Positions 54,501 to 63,356 of a DNA stretch of 64,000 nt are shown here, piece after piece. The stretch's first letter is position 1. Every line of letters begins with the position of its first letter. Position numbers and translations under genes: made by a program. A model generated the notes under the pieces. That model saw only the letters and a list, made by a program, of their open reading frames with translations. It made no database searches and was not told the origin of the DNA. Origin of the DNA: Pseudoalteromonas sp. UG3-2. Lineage in GTDB: Bacteria; Pseudomonadota; Gammaproteobacteria; Enterobacterales; Alteromonadaceae. The stretch lies in NCBI RefSeq assembly GCF_037120705.1, contig NZ_JAWLJU010000002.1, positions 3,260,001 to 3,324,000 on the forward strand, written 5' to 3'.

Positions 54501-55364
54501 TTAAGGTTTTCGCTCAGGCAAGTGAGAGGGGTAGCCAAACAAAGCCTGGAACTTGCCTTTTATGCCCTTGGCTTGGCGGGTGAGCCTAAGCATGTGCTGC
54601 CACTGGGCAAAGTTAACGGCCACAAAATGTGGCTCTGGTGCCTCCCCGCGAATGCCATATTTAATCTGAATGTTGTCTCGATAAGGGGCAAATGTCCCAA
54701 ACAGCTTATCCCAAATAATAAGTACCCCGGCGAAGTTTTTATCGATGTATTCTGGGTTACTGGCGTGGTGAACACAGTGGTGTGTTGGGGTATTGAAAAT
54801 GTGCTCTAGCCATCCGAGCTTCCCCAGCGTCTGAGTATGAATAAAAAACTGAAAAGCTAAATTGACGCTGACAATAGTAAACACTAACTCAGGCGAAAAA
54901 CCGAGCATAATCAGTGGCAACCAAAACAACCACATACCTACGATGGGGTACAGTAAGCTTTGTCGAAACGCGGTGGAAAAGTTCAGGTAGGTGGAGCTGT
55001 GGTGCACCACATGGGCGCTCCAAAACCAATGAATATGATGGCAAGCGCGGTGGAACCAGTAGTATAAAAAGTCTTGCAGAACAAACCCACATAACAGAGT
55101 TAAGGGCGTTATTTCAATATCAAAAAGACTAAATTGGTGTAACCACCCGCAAAGTGGCAAAAGCAATAATAAAGCCACAGCATCGCTAAATTGATGCGAT
55201 AGGGCAAGGAGGGTATTTAGTATTGAGTCTGAAATACGGTAATGCTGACGATATCGCCGGTACTCCAGTGCGATACAGAGTAAGAAAAGAGGGCTTATAA
55301 ACAACATTAACAGGGTAACATCAAACATTTCGAATGCATTTTTGACCAGTTGAGGTTTGAGCAT
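54501..55364 (-). CDS. sterol desaturase / fatty-acid hydroxylase family protein
   Basis: Membrane di-iron oxygenase of about 287 residues from ATG 55364. A longer frame to 55439 would overlap the divergent araC-type start, so the internal ATG is preferred. Four to five hydrophobic segments. Histidine clusters are HRACHHIH, SAHVVHHSSTYLN, and HHCVHHASNPEYIDKN (H-x3-H, H-x2-HH patterns). Substrate (sterol-like, fatty acid, ether lipid) is unknown. Divergent from an AraC regulator with a 69-base gap, so probably controlled by it. Confidence 0.87.
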   Translation of the reverse strand: MLKPQLVKNAFEMFDVTLLMLFISPLFLLCIALEYRRYRQHYRISDSILNTLLALSHQFSDAVALLLLLPLCGWLHQFSLFDIEITPLTLLCGFVLQDFLYYWFHRACHHIHWFWSAHVVHHSSTYLNFSTAFRQSLLYPIVGMWLFWLPLIMLGFSPELVFTIVSVNLAFQFFIHTQTLGKLGWLEHIFNTPTHHCVHHASNPEYIDKNFAGVLIIWDKLFGTFAPYRDNIQIKYGIRGEAPEPHFVAVNFAQWQHMLRLTRQAKGIKGKFQALFGYPSHLPERKP

Positions 55365-55433
55365 AACGATGTTTGCTATTGACAATCTTGCCAGAAAACG
55401 CCAAAAATTTATCCAAATGCGACAGGATGGATC

Positions 55434-56423
55434 ATGCACTCAACTTCCTATATCTATTTTTACAGTGCCTACCAAGCTCTGATACAACGATTGCCTCAAG
55501 GAGAAACGCTATTTAGCGACTTTCACCCCCTTGTTGATGTTCGTCCCGAACGGGTGCCAGTTAGCAGTTATGATGCGCTGTTAGAGCAAGCGTCAAAGTA
55601 CAGTCAACAAGCGTTAATAGGGTTTGAGTTGGGGCGAGACATTCAACTGGCTGACTACGGTGTGTTGGGGTATTTAGTGGAAACGTGCGATACCTTGCAG
55701 CAAGCGCTGCAGGCATTATGCCGCTACGACGCCCTAGTTGCCGATATTGGTCGGGTTAAGTTTGACAGCGATGGCGACGTTATGACGATTGTTTGGCAGC
55801 TCAACACGGCCGTGGGGAAACAGACGATATTACGTAATATGACCGCTTGGGTGAGTGCCGCAAGACAGGTTTTAAAGTCGCAACTGGCGCCGAGTGGGTT
55901 AAGCTTGAACTTTGCCCTTACGGACTCTGAACGGCAACAACTGTGCAGCTGGTTTGGCTGTGAAATACACCCAAATGCTGAGCAAAATGCCATACACTTT
56001 CCTCGCGACTACCTTAGTATTCCACTCATCAGCGCCAACAAACAACTGAACCAACATATGGATCAAATGGCGGCATTGGGGCTACAACAGCTACAACAAC
56101 AGCAATTGTTGGCTCCTAGAGTGACACAAGTATTGCAAGCCAAACAAAGTTTAGATGCAGTGGTGCAGAGCGCAATAGCAAAGCTATTCAACCTAAGTGT
56201 GCGCTCACTGCAGCGGCAGTTACAACGAGAGCAACAAAGCTTTCGAGGGTTACTCGAGCAAGAGCGAAAAAGGCGCTTTGAAACTATGATAGCACATGCT
56301 CCGCTGAGCGAAATTGTGGCAGAGCTTGGATTTGTGGAGCAAAGTGCTCTGAATAAGTTTTGCCAAAAACAGTATGGTCAAACGCCTACGGCACTGCGGC
56401 TTATGTATCGTGATAGTTCGTAA
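55434..56423 (+). CDS. AraC-family regulator
   Basis: 329 residues. N-terminal Arabinose_bd-like ligand domain of the OruR/ArgR-like group (YDALLEQASKYSQQALIGFE, DYGVLGYLVETCDTLQQALQ). C-terminal double HTH: IAKLFNLSVRSLQRQLQREQ for the first, IVAELGFVEQSALNKFCQKQ then YGQTPTALR for the second. Divergent from the fatty-acid-hydroxylase-type gene. Members of this sub-family often respond to lipids or amino-acid derivatives; signal unknown. Confidence 0.88.
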   Translation: MHSTSYIYFYSAYQALIQRLPQGETLFSDFHPLVDVRPERVPVSSYDALLEQASKYSQQALIGFELGRDIQLADYGVLGYLVETCDTLQQALQALCRYDALVADIGRVKFDSDGDVMTIVWQLNTAVGKQTILRNMTAWVSAARQVLKSQLAPSGLSLNFALTDSERQQLCSWFGCEIHPNAEQNAIHFPRDYLSIPLISANKQLNQHMDQMAALGLQQLQQQQLLAPRVTQVLQAKQSLDAVVQSAIAKLFNLSVRSLQRQLQREQQSFRGLLEQERKRRFETMIAHAPLSEIVAELGFVEQSALNKFCQKQYGQTPTALRLMYRDSS

Positions 56424-56433
56424 CTGTTGATTT

Positions 56434-56948
56434 GGTTTGTCCTCGTGTCGGGTTTTGACGCCCGTCCATGGGCGTCAACTGACTTTATCGATGCTTGGCT
56501 AAAGAAAAGTAAGCAAAAGAAAGGGCGCTGCCAACATCACCTTGGGAACTTCAAGCCAGCAGACATTTTAAACGTTACCAGCATGTAAGTGTTTTAAAAG
56601 GACAGCCACCTTTTCACTTTAGTGGATTGGTTTCGTTGTCCTCGTGACGGGTTTCAACGCCCGTCCATGGGCGTCGACTGACTTATCGACGCCGCCCAAA
56701 GAAAAGTAAGCAAAAGAAAGGGCGCTCCCAGCATCACACTAATACCAGTTTGATTAATTAAAGGGTCGATTCTGAGGCAAGTAAATCTCGTCAATAACAA
56801 GGCAAAAATTTTGCAATTTGGTGCTGCCAAATAATAAATTTTTAACGCAGTTAGTGGCAGATTTACTCCCTCAGAATTGAGCATGTATTAAGCCAAGCTG
56901 GTATCGTCCTCAAGTAATCAGCCAATTTTAACGTTACCATCATGTAAG
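56434..56948. repeat. direct repeat of about 150 bases, second copy split by a MITE
   Basis: Copy 1 starts near 56434 (GGTTTGTCCTCGTG) and runs to about 56590 (ACGTTACCAGCATGTAAG). Copy 2 starts near 56629 and runs to about 56738 (AGCATCAC), is interrupted by MITE copy C, and resumes near 56905 to 56948 (ACGTTACCATCATGTAAG). Both share an inverted block GACGCCC-GTCCAT-GGGCGTC, and AAAGAAAAGTAAGCAAAAGA. No protein is credible. It fills the gap after the AraC gene. From 56949 to 57327 I see only two small palindromes (56948-56963 and 56975-56995). Confidence 0.75.
56742..56904. mobile_element. TACCAAT-family MITE, copy C (163 bp), inserted in a repeat
   Basis: Reverse-oriented relative of copies A and B with ends ATACCAGTTTG and CTGGTAT. 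It keeps the end blocks (TCTGAGGCAAGTAAATC, ATTTACTCCCTCAGAATTGAG) but lacks about 45 bases of the middle. Its flanks continue the interrupted 56.6-kb repeat, proving a later insertion. Confidence 0.75.
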
Positions 56949-57327
56949 GGCCGTCCATGGCCCTGACATGCTTTTTCGCGCTATCCCGGCGCGAAATATG
57001 TTAATTGGCTGCTGACTTGAGGGTGTGATGAGGGAGGTTAGGTTGCTGCAGGTTCGTCGCTTTTAGCTAACAGTCATTGGCGGATACCAGTGAGGAGCGA
57101 ACTGCATTTTATCGGGACAGCCACTTAACCTTGAGGATATTGGGTGTGCTGTCTAGGTGGTGCAGTCAGGAATTAAGGGAGAGATATAGCCAATGATGTA
57201 TTAGTAAATTTGCTTTTAAATGGGTACAATTATTGTTTAACACGACCTAAATTGCTCGCAGAGTGTGCAATATAAGGGATGACATTTTATTCATTGCTAA
57301 AACAATGAATAGCGAAAAGGAAAAACC

Positions 57328-59058
57328 ATGAATACTAAACTATTAGCCGGTATTGGTGCTGTGGCGATTGCCGTGGGTGCCTATATAGCAACACAACCTT
57401 CGAGTTCTAATGCTCATATCAGCCTCCCAGAACTTGATTATGTCCCTGCCGATACTGCCGTTTTCTGGGGCCAACTAACACCTTTTGAACAAAGTAAATA
57501 CATGACGTATTTGCCAAAAGAGTTGCGCCAAATTCAACAGCTTGAGCAAATAACAGGGGCATTTCGTCAGCAAGACAATAAAAACCTAGATTTTTTAGCG
57601 ACGTTAATGGAGCAATACAATCTGGCGCTAACTTCACCTGAAAGTATGAAACAGATTCTAGGCTTTGGTTCAAGCTTTCGCGCGCTGGCCTATACCGTTG
57701 GGTTGTTACCGACTATCAGATACGAACTAGCCGATCCTGAAGCTTTGCTAACAACTATTAAAATGGCGGCGCAAGATGCTGAAATTAGCTTTAGTGACGA
57801 GCAAATCAAAGGAGTTAATATTACTCGTTACAAGCTAGAGCTGGCACCCGAAGCGGAGCTTGAATTAGTTACTTCGGTACAAGGAAATTGGGTTACAACC
57901 ACCATTAACACGCCATTTAATACCCCTGAAGATCTTGAGGTTGCGCTGGGTATTACCAAGCCTGCACAAGCTTTAAGTGAAACAAATAAGTTAGAAAACT
58001 ACACTGAGCAGTTTGGTTTTGATGGCAGTGCACTGGCGTTTATTAACCATATCGCCATTGCCAACGGCATCACAGCCAATAAAAACACCGCACTCACTCG
58101 AATGTTAGATAATGCTCTTGAGCTTTCAGGTGACAGCACGACGCTTGCCGCTGTACGAACTCCCGCATGTCAGGCCGATTACAGCGATATTGCTAGTCAA
58201 TGGCCGGCAACCGTGATGGGGGTAAAAGCCTTTAATTTCACCCCAGAGCAAGTCGAAATTGATGCCGATACCATTGTGGTGGCAAACAACACAGAGATGT
58301 TGTCAACGCTTGCAGAACTTCGCGGCTTTATTCCTCAGCAGCAAGAGCAACATAGTACTATGATGAGCATGGCCTACGGTATTGATGTTGCGCAGCTTGC
58401 ACCGACCTTGAATACCCTCTGGCGGCAATTTACTCAAGCTGACTTTCAATGTGCTGAGTTAGTCGCATTGCAAAACCAAGCTAAGCAAAATAACCCCATG
58501 GCTGTGGCCATGATGACTGGGATGGCCAATGGCATTAAAGGCATGAGCGCATCGGTTTTTGCTTATACTTTGGAGCAAAATCAGCAAGGTGAACCTGAGC
58601 CTAAGGCATTTGATGCCTTGCTCAGCTTGTCGGCCGATGATCCTATGATGCTAGTCAACACAGCTAAAGGTTTGGCACCAATGTTGGCAGACTTAGAAAT
58701 TCCTACGGATGGCAGTGCGGTATCCATCAAGCAATACCTTCCAGCGCCAACGCTTCTGGACGTTGACGTTAAACTGGCACTGAAAGGCCAGCACCTAGTG
58801 TTGTTTAGTGGCGATACAAGCACCCAGGTTGCCACTAAGTTGGCCGGCCAGAAACTGGAGAAGAATGGTATGGTTGCGTTTGAAATTGACATGCAAGCGG
58901 CAATGCAACCGTTAATGGCTATGTTGGCGGCTTCTGGCGAACCCTTACCCAAAGAATTCGCTGCACTGTCTAAACAAAACATGCACTTAGCCCTAAGCAT
59001 GGATGTCAGTGATAAAGGCCTAGTGCTTGGTAGTGATATTGTGCTTAAGAAGCCTTAA
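57328..59058 (+). CDS. exported protein of unknown function
   Basis: 576 residues with an N-terminal signal or anchor (MNTKLLAGIGAVAIAVGAYIA). AAAAGGAAAAACC precedes the ATG. The chain shows two similar halves in feel, with repeated strand-helix patterns around DPEALLTTIKMAAQDAEISF and DDPMMLVNTAKGLAPMLADL, and ends LSMDVSDKGLVLGSDIVLK. This fits the broad DUF3352-like class of periplasmic proteins, which is a tentative reading. No catalytic motif. Preceded by a long repeat-filled gap and followed by a terminator. Confidence 0.65.
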   Translation: MNTKLLAGIGAVAIAVGAYIATQPSSSNAHISLPELDYVPADTAVFWGQLTPFEQSKYMTYLPKELRQIQQLEQITGAFRQQDNKNLDFLATLMEQYNLALTSPESMKQILGFGSSFRALAYTVGLLPTIRYELADPEALLTTIKMAAQDAEISFSDEQIKGVNITRYKLELAPEAELELVTSVQGNWVTTTINTPFNTPEDLEVALGITKPAQALSETNKLENYTEQFGFDGSALAFINHIAIANGITANKNTALTRMLDNALELSGDSTTLAAVRTPACQADYSDIASQWPATVMGVKAFNFTPEQVEIDADTIVVANNTEMLSTLAELRGFIPQQQEQHSTMMSMAYGIDVAQLAPTLNTLWRQFTQADFQCAELVALQNQAKQNNPMAVAMMTGMANGIKGMSASVFAYTLEQNQQGEPEPKAFDALLSLSADDPMMLVNTAKGLAPMLADLEIPTDGSAVSIKQYLPAPTLLDVDVKLALKGQHLVLFSGDTSTQVATKLAGQKLEKNGMVAFEIDMQAAMQPLMAMLAASGEPLPKEFAALSKQNMHLALSMDVSDKGLVLGSDIVLKKP

Positions 59059-59097
59059 ATTAATTGAGTTCACTCTGCAATCAATACTAACAATGAC

Positions 59098-59124
59098 ATG
59101 CCGACTTTACGTCGGCATTTTTTT
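59098..59124 (+). terminator. terminator between convergent genes
   Basis: Perfect 8-base stem ATGCCGAC / GTCGGCAT with loop TTTAC and T7. It ends the 57.3-kb gene; the minus-strand peptide gene stops 22 bases beyond. Confidence 0.9.
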
Positions 59125-59146
59125 ACTTAATGGTCATCAACGGCTA

Positions 59147-59338
59147 TTAATCACACATATAATAACGGTTTGTAAAGGCACAGTTGTGATCGCCATAGCA
59201 TGATACCGCCGCCGTTAAGCAATCTTGGCGATTAGTGGGAATATCATAGCCGCCAGCAATTTGCGGTGTTGCTTTATGCGCTAAGGTCTTATTATTCGAT
59301 AGGTTTTTCAGCGGCTTTTTCGCTAATTTAATTTTCAT
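59147..59338 (-). CDS. double-glycine-leader, four-Cys peptide (possible class I lanthipeptide-like or bacteriocin precursor)
   Basis: 63 residues from ATG 59338; AAAGGAA is 7-8 bases in front of it and too close to the ATG at 59344, which decides the start. Residues 1-30 are a basic leader (MKIKLAKKPLKNLSNNKTLA) ending in ATPQIAGG, the Gly-Gly cleavage signal used by C39-peptidase ABC exporters and by many RiPP leaders. Residues 31-63 form the core: Cys at 40, 47, 53 and 62, plus Thr/Ser at 35, 42, 46 and 56, and three Tyr. Marine Alteromonadales encode similar small orphan peptides, some labelled class I lanthipeptides. No lanthionine synthetase, protease or exporter gene is in the window. 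Modification is therefore unproven. Confidence 0.65.
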   Translation of the reverse strand: MKIKLAKKPLKNLSNNKTLAHKATPQIAGGYDIPTNRQDCLTAAVSCYGDHNCAFTNRYYMCD

Positions 59339-59561
59339 AGTCATTTCCTTTGTTTTGTCATTTCACACAGGTTCAATGTGCGTTAAATAATCTTCACACT
59401 GCCAGTAAGAATGCTTTTCCTTTTTAGGGAACGACAGGGAAGTTTAAAATGTAATATAAATGATAAGTTTGTCAAATAAATGTTTTTAATGCGATTTGTC
59501 TCTGTTCGTTTGTCGGCTATTTTCATCCATGTCACACTGAGCGAAATCAGAGATTAGCAAG

Positions 59562-61310
59562 ATGGATTTGTTTATGACTAACGTGAGTAGATGGTTATCT
59601 AGCTGCCTGTTGAGTGCAGCTATGGTGTTGTCGCCTTGGGGGAACGCCAATGAAACGGCGATATTTAGCTCCAAAGCTACCGCTCAGCCACAGTGGGCAG
59701 AGCAGGGGATGGTTTCCAGTCAAGAAGCGCTGGCAAGCCAAGTCGGTGTCGATATTTTACGGCAAGGTGGTAATGCCGTTGACGCTGCCGTGGCCGTTGG
59801 CTTTAGCCTTGCGGTAACCTTACCGCGAGCTGGCAACCTTGGTGGCGGCGGCTTTATGCTGGTGCATTTGGCTGAGCAAGACAAAACCATTGCTATTGAT
59901 TATCGCGAAATGGCGCCAAGTAAAGCCCATAAAGATATTTTTATCGGCGAGGACGGTAAAGTAGACTCCAAGCTCAGCCTGCAACACGGCTTAGCCGTAG
60001 GCGTACCTGGCACGGTAATGGGTATGGAGCTGGCGCTAAAAAAATACGGCACCATGACCCTAAGTGAAGTCATTCAACCGGCGATAAAACTAGCGCGCAA
60101 CGGTATCAGGGTGACGTCGGATTTAGCCAACTCATTATCACATGACTACATCCGAGCGCGAATGTTAGATGTACCGGCATCGAAAGCCATTTTTTATAAG
60201 CAAGATGGCAGTAATTACCAACCTAATGAAGTCTTAGTACAAACGGATTTAGCCGACTCACTGCAGCGTATTGCCAAACGCGGCAGTGCCGGGTTTTATC
60301 AAGGTGAAACCGCCGAAAAAATCGTTGCCGCGGTGCAAGCGGCAGGCGGTATTATGTCGCTCGAGGACTTAAAAAACTATCGCGCGTTGGAGCGTCAACC
60401 GGTGACGGGCCAATACCGTGGCTATGAAGTGGTGTCCATGCCGCCCCCTTCCTCAGGTGGCGTGCATATCATTGAAATGCTCAATATGTTAGAGCAGTAC
60501 CCAATTAAAAAGCTCGGCCATAACAGTGCCGCCACCATCCATCTGATGGCAGAGGTGATGAGACGCGCCTATGCCGACAGAAGTAAATACTTGGGTGACC
60601 CCGATTTTTATGATGTGCCAGTGGCAGAGCTCATAGATAAGCGCTACGCAAAAAAACGCAGTTCCGATATTAATCCAGACACCGCAACACCTAGCAGTGC
60701 AATTAGTCCAGGTACGCTGCTGCCCTATGAGAGCAACCAAACAACCCATTACTCGGTCGTCGACAAGTGGGGCAATGCCGTAAGTAACACTTATACCCTG
60801 AACTTTAGCTATGGCTCCGGCATTGTGGCTGCGGGCACAGGGATACTTTTGAATAATGAAATGGATGACTTCTCTGCTAAACCTGGGGTGCCCAATGGCT
60901 TTGGCCTGATCGGTGGCGAAGCCAACGCGGTTGCCGCCAATAAACGCCCTTTAAGTTCCATGACACCCACCATAGTGATGAAAGACGGTAAGCCATTTTT
61001 GGTTACAGGCAGTCCTGGCGGCTCGCGGATCATTACCACCACGTTACAAATCATTATGAATGTCATCGACCATGGCTTGAACATTGCCGAAGCCACCGTG
61101 GCTCCGCGTATTCATCACCAATGGTTACCAGATGAAATACGCATTGAGCGCAGTTTAAATGTCGACACTCGACGCTTACTTGAAGCAAAAGGACATAACT
61201 TGTCGGAAAAAAATGCCATGGGCTCTACGCAATCCATTATGTTGACCGACAAAGGGATATTTGGTGCTTCAGATCCCAGACGTGCCGACAGCGCAGCACT
61301 TGGTTATTAA
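59562..61310 (+). CDS. ggt: gamma-glutamyltransferase
   Basis: Periplasmic enzyme that cleaves glutathione and transfers the gamma-glutamyl group. 582 residues. The proenzyme self-cleaves before the nucleophile Thr in NQTTHYSVVDKWGNAVS (near residue 390). Large-subunit motifs GGGGFMLVHL, IDYREMAPSKAH, the small subunit MTPTIVMKDGKPFLVTGSPG and the ending SDPRRADSAALGY are all present. Signal peptide at the N-terminus. Start at 59562 or, with GGA 7 bases in front, at 59574 (MTNVSRW...); I cannot decide. Divergent from the double-glycine peptide gene. Confidence 0.93.
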   Translation: MDLFMTNVSRWLSSCLLSAAMVLSPWGNANETAIFSSKATAQPQWAEQGMVSSQEALASQVGVDILRQGGNAVDAAVAVGFSLAVTLPRAGNLGGGGFMLVHLAEQDKTIAIDYREMAPSKAHKDIFIGEDGKVDSKLSLQHGLAVGVPGTVMGMELALKKYGTMTLSEVIQPAIKLARNGIRVTSDLANSLSHDYIRARMLDVPASKAIFYKQDGSNYQPNEVLVQTDLADSLQRIAKRGSAGFYQGETAEKIVAAVQAAGGIMSLEDLKNYRALERQPVTGQYRGYEVVSMPPPSSGGVHIIEMLNMLEQYPIKKLGHNSAATIHLMAEVMRRAYADRSKYLGDPDFYDVPVAELIDKRYAKKRSSDINPDTATPSSAISPGTLLPYESNQTTHYSVVDKWGNAVSNTYTLNFSYGSGIVAAGTGILLNNEMDDFSAKPGVPNGFGLIGGEANAVAANKRPLSSMTPTIVMKDGKPFLVTGSPGGSRIITTTLQIIMNVIDHGLNIAEATVAPRIHHQWLPDEIRIERSLNVDTRRLLEAKGHNLSEKNAMGSTQSIMLTDKGIFGASDPRRADSAALGY

Positions 61311-61337
61311 CACTGCGGCGACTTAATCGCTGTTAAT

Positions 61338-61361
61338 AAGGGGCAAACAGCCCCTTTTTTT
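61338..61361 (+). terminator. ggt terminator
   Basis: Stem AAGGGGC / GCCCCTT with loop AAACA and T7, 27 bases after the ggt stop; it ends at the stop of the convergent transporter gene. Confidence 0.85.
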
Positions 61362-62250
61362 ATCCCTGTAGCAGTAAAAACACGCCCAGTAATGCGATGA
61401 CACCACCGCTTATCATGGTTTTGGTGATGGCCTCACGTTTTATCACCGCCATAGTCATTACCATCAAAGGCGCGGTGGCAAAAATAGTTTGTGCTATGGC
61501 CGGATCGGTGTGGTTTACCGCAATAAGCTGTAGCCATAAGCCTACGAAAGTGCCAAAAAAGATGGCCGCAAACAGCCAATTTTTAGCATCAATTTGCTTA
61601 AGGGTCAGGGCGCGATAAAGGCTTTGCGAGCGCAGAAACGCCACCAACATGGCAACAAACAAGGTACCAGAGCCAAGTCTTATCAATGCTGCCCACAAAC
61701 TGCTGATGTTTTCGTGGTTGAGCGCGCCTTTGGACAGCACCATACCTGCGGCTTGGCATGTGGCGGCAGTTAACGCAAAAACAACCCCCAGCAGGTAGTG
61801 CTTTTTATCCATCACCGGTTGGCTCTTGCTCGGTTTTATCGCCAGCATGACTCCCAAGGTCGTAATAATAATGCCCAGCCACGCTGATGCACTGAGGTAA
61901 ACGCCTAATATGACAATATTCAACATACCGGCAATGGCAGGCGCTAAACTTTCAATCACCAGGGTTCTGGCCGGGCCAATATTTCGTAGTGCCGCAAAAT
62001 AGGCACTATCACCAATGGCAATGCCTAAGATGCCACTGGCAATAAGCCAACCCCAGCTAGACAGTTGGCTAGGTAACAAGGTGTCTGAGGTAACAAGGAT
62101 AGCGAATAACATTAACGCCGCGGCGATAACGCCCTTGGTGACATTCAACTCAAATGGGCTGAGATGGTGACTAAAGCGTTTATAAAGTACCGTTGAAAAG
62201 GCCCATAAACATGCGGCAGCGATTGCTGCTCCTTCACCAAGTCCAATCAT
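61360..62250 (-). CDS. EamA/DMT-family transporter
   Basis: Inner-membrane drug/metabolite transporter of 296 residues with ten hydrophobic segments and the two-fold EamA repeat. First repeat has AAACLWAFSTVLYKRFSHHL and ESLAPAIAGMLNIVILG; second has LFAAIFFGTFVGLWLQLIAV and IFATAPLMVMTMAVI, followed by ISGGVIALLGVFLL. Such carriers export amino acids or metabolites; substrate not predictable. Convergent with ggt. Confidence 0.87.
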   Translation of the reverse strand: MIGLGEGAAIAAACLWAFSTVLYKRFSHHLSPFELNVTKGVIAAALMLFAILVTSDTLLPSQLSSWGWLIASGILGIAIGDSAYFAALRNIGPARTLVIESLAPAIAGMLNIVILGVYLSASAWLGIIITTLGVMLAIKPSKSQPVMDKKHYLLGVVFALTAATCQAAGMVLSKGALNHENISSLWAALIRLGSGTLFVAMLVAFLRSQSLYRALTLKQIDAKNWLFAAIFFGTFVGLWLQLIAVNHTDPAIAQTIFATAPLMVMTMAVIKREAITKTMISGGVIALLGVFLLLQG

Positions 62251-62330
62251 AAGTCGTTTAGTACCTCATTAAAAATGTATTAGCAGCGTGCAGTATACGT
62301 GGATTGGCCAGAATAATCTCAATTGTATTT

Positions 62331-62354
62331 GGACGTCCATCCATCTAGAGGTTG
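62331..62354 (+). promoter_or_regulatory. candidate MetJ boxes upstream of metA
   Basis: Three tandem 8-mers, GGACGTCC, ATCCATCT and AGAGGTTG, against the MetJ consensus AGACGTCT (6, 5 and 4 matches). They lie 55 bases before the metA start, where a promoter would be. The first box matches well; the others are weak, so this is a candidate only. Confidence 0.5.
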
Positions 62355-62408
62355 ATATTTTCTGGTTTCGGTTCATAATAACGGCATTCGATTTTTTAGG
62401 AGCATGGT

Positions 62409-63356
62409 ATGCCAATCACGGTTACTGACGAACTTCCGGCCATTAGTCAATTACGTCATGAAAATGTTTTTGTGATACCGCAGAGTCGGGCTTCAACTCA
62501 AGAAATCCGTCCGATGCGCCTTGCTATCCTTAATTTGATGCCCAACAAGGTAGAGACCGAAGTACAGTTTATTCGACTGTTAGCCAATACGCCGCTGCAG
62601 GTCAACGTCGACTTACTGCGCCTAGACACCCACCGCAGCTCAGAAAACTCAGAGCAGCATTTGGATATGTTTTACCGCTATTTTTCGGATGTAAAAGATA
62701 AAAACTACGATGCTTTAATTGTCACGGGCGCACCGCTGGCGCACCTGGAATACCATCAAGTGACGTATTGGCAAGAGCTGTGTGACTTTTTTGATTGGGC
62801 CGAGCATCATGTGACTTCGACCCTGTTCTCGTGTTGGGCGGCTCATGCGGCCATCTACCATCACCATGGTTTAAAGCGCGAGCTAAAACAAGACAAGCTT
62901 TGTGGGGTGTTTAAGCACTATTGTTATTTTGAGCACGGTGCTTTAACTCGAGGGTTTGATGATGAGTTTCTGGTGCCGCATTCGCGTTATGGTCATATCG
63001 ATTTTGCCCAAATACAACGCTGTGAAGACTTAGTGGTATTGGCAGGCTCTGAGACTGTGGGGGCGTATTTACTTAAAAACCAGTCAGGAAGTCAGGTCTA
63101 TATTACCGGGCATCCAGAATACGATGCCGACACCTTGGAAAAAGAGTACCAGCGCGACTGTGCAAAAATGGCCAACGCGCCTTTACCACAAAACTACTTT
63201 CCCGATGACGACCCCAGTCGGACGCCATCAAAAACCTGGCAAAGCCATGCGTTTTTGTTATTCTCAAACTGGTTAAATTATTACGTTTACCAGACCACCC
63301 CATACGATATCAACCTGGTTAGCCAAGATGTAAGGACTAACAATTATGCCGAGTAA
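62409..63356 (+). CDS. metA: homoserine O-succinyltransferase
   Basis: First committed step of methionine synthesis. 315 residues (E. coli 309). Nucleophile Cys142 in [17 protein letters not shown] is at the E. coli position. [19 protein letters not shown] holds the second conserved region with substrate-binding Arg and His. [19 protein letters not shown] gives the catalytic His and Glu. The start is strong: AGGAGCATGGT before ATG. metH begins inside its last codons. The acyl donor could be acetyl-CoA in some relatives; not decidable here. Confidence 0.95.
   Translation: MPITVTDELPAISQLRHENVFVIPQSRASTQEIRPMRLAILNLMPNKVETEVQFIRLLANTPLQVNVDLLRLDTHRSSENSEQHLDMFYRYFSDVKDKNYDALIVTGAPLAHLEYHQVTYWQELCDFFDWAEHHVTSTLFSCWAAHAAIYHHHGLKRELKQDKLCGVFKHYCYFEHGALTRGFDDEFLVPHSRYGHIDFAQIQRCEDLVVLAGSETVGAYLLKNQSGSQVYITGHPEYDADTLEKEYQRDCAKMANAPLPQNYFPDDDPSRTPSKTWQSHAFLLFSNWLNYYVYQTTPYDINLVSQDVRTNNYAE

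Noticed and set aside
56440..56740. Small protein genes in the 56.5-kb repeat
   Set aside because: Frames are short, differ between the two copies and contain the hairpin; the sequence is better read as a non-coding repeat.
62251..62408. SAM riboswitch upstream of metA
   Set aside because: The leader is only about 100 bases and has no multi-branched stem pattern or conserved core; MetJ boxes fit better.
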